Shown: positions 1 to 5,834 of the stretch, one piece after another
Position numbering within the stretch: position 1 is the first letter of the stretch
Layout of the letters: each line of letters begins with the position of its first letter
Assembly (NCBI GenBank): GCA_028702975.1
Contig: JAQVNT010000082.1
Location: 1 to 6,910 of the forward strand
Reading direction: 5' to 3'
DNA from: Candidatus Delongbacteria bacterium
GTDB taxonomy: Bacteria; UBA4055
DNA: 6,910 nucleotides
Notes under the pieces: generated by a model
Database searches by the model: none
Told to the model about the DNA's origin: nothing
Seen by the model: only the letters and a program-made list of their open reading frames with translations
Translations under genes and position numbers: made by a program

Positions 1-2589
1 ATATGCGCTGTACCCGCTTAACACCAAATAACTTTCTCCCCCAGCATTAATGAGGATCATATTATATGCCCTTACTCTATAATAATATGTAACTCCGGAC
101 GATAATCCCGTCACTGCTTTTGTTGTTACATTACCCACATCAAGATCACTGTATCCGGTTAAGGGGCTTGAAAAATCGATATTATCATCAATGTCTATCC
201 GATAGCCGTCAGCTCCGTTTACGGAATTCCAATTAGCTGTAAATCCGCTAATTGTTATGCCAGAAGCTAAAGTCGCCTCCGGTGCGGATGGGTGCGTTAT
301 AGTTTCGACTACATTACTGCTTTCGCTTGTACCGCTTGCATTATATGATCTTACTCTCCAATAATATTTTGTTCCGGATTCTAATCCTGTAACAGTTACA
401 TTATCTACTCTACCTGCATCAAGATCATTGTATCCGGTTAAAGGACTTGAAAAATCGCTATTATCATCTACATCTATCCTGAATCCCTCCACACCCAAAT
501 AAAAAAAATTATCCCACTGCGCCTTAAAGCTGTTTGTAGTAATGTATAAATAATCAGGGATATCGTATACACAAGGCACTGGAGGTTTCGTAATAGTTTC
601 AATTACATTACTGTTTTCACTAGTACCGCTTGCATTATAAGCTCTAATTCTGTAATAACAGTTACATCCTCCCCATAAGTCCGTAACTGTTAGATTAACT
701 ACATTACCCACATCAAGATCGTTGTAGCCGGTTAAGAGGCTTGAAAAATCACTATTATCATCTACATCTATTCGATATCCGGCAGCTCCGGTCACGGAAC
801 CCCAATTCGCTGTAAATCCGGATGCTGTAATTTCACTCGCTGAAGTCGCCACCGGTGCGGATAGCAGCGTCATAATTTCAACTACATCACTGCTTTCACT
901 TGTTCCGCTTGCATTATACGATCTTACTCTCCAATAATATTTTGTTCCGCATTCTAATCCCGTAACTGTTAGATTAACTACATTACCCACATCAAGATCG
1001 TTGTAGCCGGTTAAGGGACTTGAAAAATCGCTGTTATCATCTACATCAAGCCTTGATCCCGTCACAAAAGGATCAGAATTCCACCAAACCGCTGTAAAAC
1101 TGTTTGTAAATATTTCTAGATACTCGGCGGGATATGGTAAAGGCGCATAAGGTATCGTAAAAGTTTCAATTAGATTACTGTTTTCGCTTGTTCCGCTTGC
1201 ATTATATGCTCTAATTATGTAAGTAAACCTAAATCCTGCAGGCAAGTCAGTCAGTACTTTTGATGTTACATTACCCACATCAAGATCATCATATCGGATT
1301 ACGGGAGCTGTAGAAGAACTCTCCCAATATTCGACAACATCCATTCGATAGCCGTCAGCTCCGGTCACGGAACCCCAATTCGCTGTAAATCCGGATGCTG
1401 TAATTTCACTGGCTGAATTCGCTACGGGAGCAGCTGGTATCGTAATAGTTCCAATAACATTACTGTTTTCGCTAGTTCCGCTCGCATTATATGCTCTTAC
1501 GCGGTAATAATATGTCGTTCCGGACGAAAGTCCTGATATTGAATATGAAAAAACATTGCCCACATCAAGATCACTGTATCCTGTTAAGGGACTTAAAAAA
1601 TCGTTATTGTCGTCAACATCTATCCTGTAACCGGTAGCGCCTGTTGAGACATTCCAGTTCGCTGTAAAAGATGTATATGCAATACCGGTAGGATTTTTAG
1701 CTGTAATTTCTGGAAGTATAATTACATAATATATAGAACTGCAGCCATAACCATCGACAGTTCCCAGGTCCGGATTTACTGCCGCAACCTGATACTGGCA
1801 CTCTATTCCGGAAAATAAATTTTCAATTTTCAAAGAATTTCCTACAACATTAAGTTGACCCACATTAATATTATCTTGGTTCCAGGAAACTTCATAGTAA
1901 TGTGCGTTATAACTTGAATCCCAGTTTATATAAAAACTGTTCTTTGTAATATTCGTTTCAGCTTTGATCACCGGCGGGTAAATAACCGTATTGGCTGTTA
2001 TAGGTGAAGACCATCCGCTTTCACCTAAATTATTATAAGCCTGAACAGTCACATTAAAAATAGTTGCTGAAAGCAAACTGTCAATTGTGTATTCATTAAC
2101 ATATCCTGCATCTATTTCATAATTCGTACCCGTACCGGACAAAAATAAATTATAACCGTGAGCATAATCTGAATGCTGCCAAGAAATATGTATGGAAGTA
2201 TAATCGCCCGTCCCCGTAGAATTTACAGTCGGAGTTGCCGGCAATAACTCGGCATTCGTAAACACATTTATTATATTGCTGTTTGAACTTGTACCGTTGC
2301 TGTTGTATGCTCTGACTCTATAAAAATATTGAGTACTTATACCTAACTGTCCCAATTCGAAGAAAGTTAAATTCCCGACATCAAGGTCACTTACAAAAGG
2401 ATTTGAAAAATCATTATTAATGTCAATATCTATTCGATAGCCGTCAGCTCCGGTTGAAGCATTCCAGTTGGCAGTGAACCCCGATACTGTAATATCACTG
2501 GCTGAAGCCGCCACAGGAGCACTTGGAGGCGTCTGAGCGAAAACGGCAAGTACTGCGCAAAATAATACCACTAATAACAGTTTTTTCAT
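1..2589 (-). CDS. Secreted multi-FN3-domain surface protein, 3' end beyond window
   Basis: One uninterrupted frame of 863 codons from ATG at 2587-2589 to the window edge, with no stop seen. Residues 1-18 form a Sec signal peptide (MKKLLLVVLFCAVLAVFA, likely cleaved before Gln19); there is no lipobox. About nine fibronectin type III modules follow, starting near residues 22, 115, 204, 293, 386, 482, 577, 669 and 768. Each has the TxNW strand motif early and the YYYRVRAYN strand near its end, and most have DLDVGN in the middle. Modules 5-6, 7-8 and 9 belong to a 191-residue two-module repeat. The start is fixed by GGAG six bases upstream and by the signal peptide. I infer an extracellular or cell-surface adhesion or scaffold role. 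No catalytic domain is visible, and a C-terminal anchor or sorting domain could lie beyond the window. The family is clear; the function is unknown. Confidence 0.9.
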   Translation of the reverse strand, partial: MKKLLLVVLFCAVLAVFAQTPPSAPVAASASDITVSGFTANWNASTGADGYRIDIDINNDFSNPFVSDLDVGNLTFFELGQLGISTQYFYRVRAYNSNGTSSNSNIINVFTNAELLPATPTVNSTGTGDYTSIHISWQHSDYAHGYNLFLSGTGTNYEIDAGYVNEYTIDSLLSATIFNVTVQAYNNLGESGWSSPITANTVIYPPVIKAETNITKNSFYINWDSSYNAHYYEVSWNQDNINVGQLNVVGNSLKIENLFSGIECQYQVAAVNPDLGTVDGYGCSSIYYVIILPEITAKNPTGIAYTSFTANWNVSTGATGYRIDVDDNNDFLSPLTGYSDLDVGNVFSYSISGLSSGTTYYYRVRAYNASGTSENSNVIGTITIPAAPVANSASEITASGFTANWGSVTGADGYRMDVVEYWESSSTAPVIRYDDLDVGNVTSKVLTDLPAGFRFTYIIRAYNASGTSENSNLIETFTIPYAPLPYPAEYLEIFTNSFTAVWWNSDPFVTGSRLDVDDNSDFSSPLTGYNDLDVGNVVNLTVTGLECGTKYYWRVRSYNASGTSESSDVVEIMTLLSAPVATSASEITASGFTANWGSVTGAAGYRIDVDDNSDFSSLLTGYNDLDVGNVVNLTVTDLWGGCNCYYRIRAYNASGTSENSNVIETITKPPVPCVYDIPDYLYITTNSFKAQWDNFFYLGVEGFRIDVDDNSDFSSPLTGYNDLDAGRVDNVTVTGLESGTKYYWRVRSYNASGTSESSNVVETITHPSAPEATLASGITISGFTANWNSVNGADGYRIDIDDNIDFSSPLTGYSDLDVGNVTTKAVTGLSSGVTYYYRVRAYNMILINAGGESYLVLSGYSAY
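289..1434 (-). repeat. Two tandem copies of a 573-bp FN3-pair repeat (third partial copy at 1-288)
   Basis: Residues 386-576 and 577-767 of the FN3 protein are two copies of a 191-residue unit of two FN3 modules, and residues 768-863 begin a third. The phase is exact at several landmarks. The acggaa motif occurs at 221, 794 and 1367. The aagatc motif occurs at 421 and 994, and at 142 and 715. All are 573 bases apart. Within a unit the first module carries ASEITASGFTANW-like sequence and the second NSFTAVW or NSFKAQW. A 55-base stretch at 783-837 is identical to 1356-1410. This is coding repeat, not CRISPR or a mobile element. Confidence 0.85.
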
Positions 2590-2595
2590 ATTTTA

Positions 2596-2599
2596 CTCC
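2596..2599 (-). promoter_or_regulatory. Ribosome binding site of the FN3 gene
   Basis: The minus strand reads GGAG, then six bases (taaaat), then ATG at 2589. This normal Shine-Dalgarno spacing supports the chosen start, which is also the only start that gives a complete signal peptide. Confidence 0.75.
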
Positions 2600-2629
2600 G
2601 TTAAAACTGAATTTCAACAACTTGCCTTA

Positions 2630-2659
2630 AATATAAATGAGCCTTAATGTGATAGTCAA
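2630..2659 (-). promoter_or_regulatory. Putative sigma70-type promoter of the FN3 gene
   Basis: On the minus strand TTGACT (2659-2654, five of six matches to the -35 consensus) is followed after 18 bases by TATATT (2635-2630, five of six matches to the -10). It lies downstream of the operon terminator and about 40 bases before the start codon, where a separate promoter is needed. A heptamer TTAAGGC occurs at 2647-2641 and again at 2630-2624, on either side of the -10, and could be an operator or chance. No Bacteroidota-type TAnnTTTG element is seen. The promoter is predicted only from sequence. Confidence 0.5.
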
Positions 2660-2686
2660 ATAAATTGTATGTTATTTTATATGGGG

Positions 2687-2717
2687 AATAAAAAAGCCCG
2701 AAGATTATTTCGGGCTT
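2687..2717 (-). terminator. Intrinsic terminator of the V-type ATPase operon
   Basis: On the minus strand a perfect 9-bp stem, AAGCCCGAA (2717-2709) with TTCGGGCTT (2702-2694), closes a six-base loop and runs into six Ts (2695-2690) and then ATT. There is no T-run after the stem on the plus strand, so it terminates leftward transcription coming from atpK. It insulates the FN3 gene from the ATPase operon and would also define the 3' end of any small RNA cut from the atpK 3' UTR. Confidence 0.92.
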
Positions 2718-2731
2718 CAAGTTCTATCAAG

Positions 2732-2852
2732 AAACTGATCAAAAGCAAGCATTTCAAGGAGAACAAGGTTGTTCAAAGCGGAGCTTAGTTGACCTAAGCG
2801 ACGCCGAACAAACTGCGGTTCGACGCAGAAATGCGCAGCTTTTCATCAGTTT
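2732..2852 (-). ncRNA. Candidate branched structured RNA in the atpK 3' UTR
   Basis: The whole space between the atpK stop codon and the terminator folds on itself. The outer stem pairs 2845-2852 with 2732-2739 (8 bp, perfect). After one mismatch, 2838-2843 pairs with 2741-2746 (6 bp). After a small internal loop, 2828-2834 pairs with 2749-2755 (7 bp, perfect). Inside are two hairpins. One is 2824-2827 with 2814-2817 and a six-base loop. The other is 2806-2811 with 2769-2774, extended by 2802-2804 with 2778-2780 and by GCTTAG/CTAAGC (2794-2799 with 2783-2788), with a five-base loop. The first paired base is the last base of the UAA stop. The strand is assigned from the operon direction and the terminator. 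I do not recognise the family. It could be a 3'-UTR-derived sRNA, an mRNA-stabilising element or a small palindromic repeat element. Confidence 0.55.
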
Positions 2853-3340
2853 TACGCGAATATGGCGCCGTTGATGAGGAAAGTTACCGCGAATGCCACG
2901 ATAGCGTAAAGCTCCGGGAACACCGCGAGAACAAGTGTTTTACCGAACACATCGTGTCCCTGCCCTATTCCGGCTACGCCGTTAGCGGCGATGCCACCCT
3001 GCTGAACGGCGGATACTAAAGCTACCGAACCGAGCGCAAGTCCCGCTCCGAAAACGCCCATACCCTGCAGAAGAGTTATCTCAGCGGTCACATTTGAATA
3101 CATGATGAAGAATCCGCCGAAACCGTAGAGTCCCTGCGTACCGGCAAGAGCGGACAGAACCATACAGTTACCGAACGCGTCTTCCCTTTTCTTGATCGTT
3201 CCGATCGTCGCGTTGCCGGCTACGGATACACCGATAGCGCTTCCGATACCAGAAAGTCCGACCATCAGCCCGAGGCCGATATAAGCCATAATGAGCGGCA
3301 GCGTCATTACCGTTTCAACTGCTTTTACTGCTTCTTCCAT
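2852..3340 (-). CDS. atpK: V-type ATPase subunit K (proteolipid, rotor ring)
   Basis: A 162-residue membrane rotor subunit that carries ions through the ATPase. It has four hydrophobic helices, near residues 14-38, 57-81, 92-117 and 133-160, that is, two fused hairpins. The first hairpin has the GLSGIGSAIG and GTQGLYGF signatures but Gln69 where a carboxylate would be. The second carries the essential carboxylate Glu143 in PELYAIVAF, so there is one ion site per subunit. Leu65, Thr68, Gln69, Tyr72, Gln114 and Glu143 match the sodium-site residues of Enterococcus hirae NtpK (Leu61, Thr64, Gln65, Tyr68, Gln110, Glu139, from memory) at a constant offset of four, so sodium coupling is inferred. 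The start is supported by AGGAG at 3347-3351. It is the last gene of the operon, 36 bases after atpI; its stop codon opens the structured 3' UTR. Confidence 0.95.
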   Translation of the reverse strand: MEEAVKAVETVMTLPLIMAYIGLGLMVGLSGIGSAIGVSVAGNATIGTIKKREDAFGNCMVLSALAGTQGLYGFGGFFIMYSNVTAEITLLQGMGVFGAGLALGSVALVSAVQQGGIAANGVAGIGQGHDVFGKTLVLAVFPELYAIVAFAVTFLINGAIFA

Positions 3341-3346
3341 TTTTTT

Positions 3347-3351
3347 CTCCT
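3347..3351 (-). promoter_or_regulatory. Ribosome binding site of atpK
   Basis: AGGAG on the minus strand lies six bases before the ATG at 3340, in the 36-base gap after atpI. This good site fits the high copy number needed for a ring subunit. Confidence 0.75.
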
Positions 3352-3376
3352 GAATTTATTTAATTTTATTGTTTAT

Positions 3377-5212
3377 CTAAACGCTTTTTTTGAACGGTTT
3401 ATACTCTTTTCCTCCGCCTGTCCATCCCGCGTTCTTGTAGAACTCGACAAAGGTAAGACGCATCGGGTGTACCAGCGATCCAAGCCCTGAAAGAAGGATG
3501 TTGCCTGTATGACCGATTATAAGGAACACTATGAATATGACCCAGCCTACATACGGGATTTTTAAGAACTCGGCGGCGATGTTGTTGATCACAAGCCCCA
3601 GTATAGCTCCGGAAACTCCCAGCGCGAACAGCCTTATATAGCTTAAAACATCGCCGAACAGTCCTGTGATGTCGTAGAGCTGCCATATACCCTTAAGTAT
3701 CCTTATGCCCAAATTAGCCTTCGGATCGTTGAAGAGCAGTATCAGCGCCACGCCTACAAGCGCGGTCTTACCCGCGATACTCGACATTGTGTCCAGATAG
3801 GTCAGGCTCGCGATAGTTTCGGGATCCACCTTGAGATAAGCCAGAACAGCCTTCATTCCCATAGCCACAAAACTCAGAACTAGTATCATCCAGCCGATTG
3901 TCGATACGCCGTAAATAAAGCTGCCGTTCTTTCTGATCAGGTTGGTCATTTTGATGCACATCCCGAAAAGTATCTGAACGACGCCAAGCCCCAGCGCAAG
4001 CCAGAACATCGAATTGCTGTCGAGGAACATATCTTTGAATTTCAGGTCCGTTTCGATCAGATTTATGCCGAAGAAGGTTCCTCCGACGATACCCATTATG
4101 ACAGTCATAAGCCCGAGAAGCTGTACGAGAGTGAGCATCGGCTTCCATTCTTTGTCAAGCTTGAACTTCAAAATCGCACCAACGGTAATGAGCACTATTC
4201 CGTAACCCGCATCACCCAGGCAGAATCCGAAGAAAAGCATGAAGAAAGGCGCGAAAAATACAGTCAGGTCTATTTCATTATAGGCGGGAAGCGAGAACAG
4301 TCTTCCGATAGGCTCGAACATTTTGGCAAAATAACCGTTATGCATAAGTATCGGCACTTCGGTAACTTCCTCTTCAACAGGCTCTCTTTCAAGATAAACT
4401 ATCCTTTTTGACTCGAAATATTCCTTAGCCTTATCTTCGCTCGTTACCGGTATCCAGCCCTCAAGCAGCATCAGTTTGTAGTCAGCAGCCGGTTCAGCCT
4501 CGTCGTAAACCTTCATGTACTGCTTTTCATTCTCGATCTCTTTCCGCAGATATTCCAGTGTGGCGATATTATCATGCGCGAATTTAGACAGGGTTTTATT
4601 ATCTGCAGCTATCTTAGCCCTGATCTCATTTATTTCAGCCTGAATATCCGACACCGATCTTTCGAACATTTTTACTTCTTCTGCTTTTATGTCGGGTTCT
4701 TCACCTTTCTGCGTGAAGACAGCGAAATTGAGGTTGCCTCCGCCGAACGATATCTTCTCCACAGCGTATTTCTTTCCCCACTCTTCATCGAAAAGTTTGG
4801 GATTTATGCTGTAAAGTCTCACTTCGATACCCTCATCTTTGAGCTTATTTACGGTCGAAACGGAAAAATCGCCCCATACCGCCTGTGCGTTAAGCTCCTT
4901 GTTGAGCTGGTGATGTTTCTGATGGTTCTGGTCAATGTCGAGATAAAGTTTCTCGACCTCTTTTACAAGGCTGTCGGCATCGGCGTTCTTTTTTATGTCC
5001 TTCGAATAATTCCCGTCAGTTACCTTCGTTTTAAGATGCTTGACAGAAAAATCAATCCTTTTGATAAAATTGATCTTCTCTCTCACCGACTCCGCCGAAA
5101 CATCTTTCTTCTCAGTGATATGGACTATGCCCAGATCGTGAATATCCTCAAGGAAGTTCTGATACTCCCTGTGATAGATCACGAAAGTATATTTCTTCAT
5201 TTTTACGATCAT
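3377..5212 (-). CDS. atpI: V-type ATPase subunit I (membrane stator, subunit a homologue)
   Basis: A 611-residue stator subunit that provides the ion half-channels against the K ring and anchors the peripheral stalks. Residues 1 to about 310 are a hydrophilic cytoplasmic domain with helical, charged stretches (about 75-110 and 185-235). The rest is membrane-embedded, with about seven or eight hydrophobic segments from residue 315 to 577. Diagnostic motifs are FFGFCLGDAGYG (328-339), SYIRLFALGVSG with the essential Arg527 (524-535), and the terminal HPMRLTFVEF (582-591) with the second conserved Arg585. Length is typical of the shorter bacterial versions. The ATG at 5212 overlaps the atpD stop as ATGA and has a strong GGAGGAGG upstream. 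A second Met at codon 5 is too far from that site to be preferred. Translational coupling with atpD is likely. Confidence 0.96.
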   Translation of the reverse strand: MIVKMKKYTFVIYHREYQNFLEDIHDLGIVHITEKKDVSAESVREKINFIKRIDFSVKHLKTKVTDGNYSKDIKKNADADSLVKEVEKLYLDIDQNHQKHHQLNKELNAQAVWGDFSVSTVNKLKDEGIEVRLYSINPKLFDEEWGKKYAVEKISFGGGNLNFAVFTQKGEEPDIKAEEVKMFERSVSDIQAEINEIRAKIAADNKTLSKFAHDNIATLEYLRKEIENEKQYMKVYDEAEPAADYKLMLLEGWIPVTSEDKAKEYFESKRIVYLEREPVEEEVTEVPILMHNGYFAKMFEPIGRLFSLPAYNEIDLTVFFAPFFMLFFGFCLGDAGYGIVLITVGAILKFKLDKEWKPMLTLVQLLGLMTVIMGIVGGTFFGINLIETDLKFKDMFLDSNSMFWLALGLGVVQILFGMCIKMTNLIRKNGSFIYGVSTIGWMILVLSFVAMGMKAVLAYLKVDPETIASLTYLDTMSSIAGKTALVGVALILLFNDPKANLGIRILKGIWQLYDITGLFGDVLSYIRLFALGVSGAILGLVINNIAAEFLKIPYVGWVIFIVFLIIGHTGNILLSGLGSLVHPMRLTFVEFYKNAGWTGGGKEYKPFKKSV

Positions 5213-5808
5213 GAGGCCTCCTCCATCATCTGTCGCGTCTTCACTATCTTCTGCGATGATTTGGACAGATTCTCCTCGTCCTCCATGAACCTCTTTATCT
5301 TTAAAAGGGCTTCCTGGAATCCGGGTATCTGCACTTTTTCGTAGAGATTGACCTTCTGCGTGGTTTTTCTTCTCGCCTTCTCTAATAGCTCCATCTTGAC
5401 GGTGAATATCTCTTTTTCTATCGCTATAGTAACGATGTGCTTAAGGATATTTACTCCGTCATAGAACCAGACGGGCGATTCAAAGAGCGAGAATTCCTTT
5501 ACAGAGAATATTATATCTATAAGAACGGGCGTTTTCACGCCTGCGATCTTTTTCACTTCGAGTTTCACATCGTCAACGCTCACCAGGCCCGGTTCGAACT
5601 CGTTCCACAGGCTTCTCATTCCGTCATACTTCAGAATGTCCGCCCTGAGTTCACCGTCAAGGGAATGTACCTTGTCCTTAGCCTTCTTGACCTCCATCCT
5701 CAGAGCCGATTCCTTATTCTTGATCGTAGGAAGAGCTCTGACCCTGATCTTGAGCTGTTTGTTGAGGTTCTGCATCGAAGTTTTATTGTATTGAAATTTT
5801 ATAGCCAT
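5209..5808 (-). CDS. atpD: V-type ATPase subunit D (central rotor shaft)
   Basis: A 199-residue subunit that forms the rotating coiled-coil shaft linking the A/B head to the membrane ring. The N-terminal helix (about 1-70, with the family-like pattern KTSMQNLNKQLKIRVRALPTIKNK) and the C-terminal helix (about 125-199) are charged and lack helix breakers over most of their length, as expected for the antiparallel coiled coil. A less helical middle portion (about 80-120) contains GVKTPVL and the SPVWFYDG segment. Length and layout match the bacterial V-type D family. It starts 26 bases after the atpB stop; the upstream Shine-Dalgarno is weak (GAG or GGA in 5813-5820), so translation may depend on coupling to atpB. 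Its 3' end overlaps atpI by four bases and contains the atpI ribosome binding site. Confidence 0.95.
   Translation of the reverse strand: MAIKFQYNKTSMQNLNKQLKIRVRALPTIKNKESALRMEVKKAKDKVHSLDGELRADILKYDGMRSLWNEFEPGLVSVDDVKLEVKKIAGVKTPVLIDIIFSVKEFSLFESPVWFYDGVNILKHIVTIAIEKEIFTVKMELLEKARRKTTQKVNLYEKVQIPGFQEALLKIKRFMEDEENLSKSSQKIVKTRQMMEEAS
5217..5224 (-). promoter_or_regulatory. Strong ribosome binding site of atpI, inside the end of atpD
   Basis: The minus strand reads GGAGGAGG, then four bases, then ATG at 5212. It lies within the last codons of atpD (Met-Glu-Glu-Ala-Ser) and decides the atpI start in favour of codon 1 rather than the Met at codon 5. The ATGA overlap and this site together suggest stop-restart coupling. 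Confidence 0.8.
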
Positions 5809-5834
5809 TTATTCCGACTCTTTATTTTTATGGT

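Noticed and set aside
1..1434. CRISPR array or IS repeats
   Set aside because: The repeats are in frame, about 280-290 bases per module, and encode FN3 domains; there are no short spacers, transposase or terminal inverted repeats.
1..2589. Frameshift or pseudogene in the FN3 gene
   Set aside because: Translating every 60-base block in the same frame gave continuous FN3 sequence with no stop codon.
2769..2811. Integron attC-like site
   Set aside because: The imperfect hairpin is similar in outline, but the required GTTRRRY and RYYYAAC core sites are absent and there is no cassette array.
2813..2828. tRNA T-arm (CTGCG, GTTCGA, CGCAG)
   Set aside because: The loop length and pairing do not fit a T-arm, and no acceptor, D or anticodon arms can be placed around it; it is a hairpin of the larger structure.
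2831..3019. Plus-strand open frame of 62 codons
   Set aside because: It lies antisense to atpK and the structured 3' UTR, with no recognisable protein features and no ribosome site.
3399..4148. Two minus-strand frames of 95 and 126 codons inside atpI
   Set aside because: They are out-of-frame shadows of the membrane domain of atpI, rich in Arg/His/Ser and without motifs.
4574..5344. Plus-strand open frame of 256 codons
   Set aside because: It is antisense to atpI and atpD, whose frames carry clear family motifs. The Phe/Leu/Tyr-rich translation is what antisense of charged helical genes gives.
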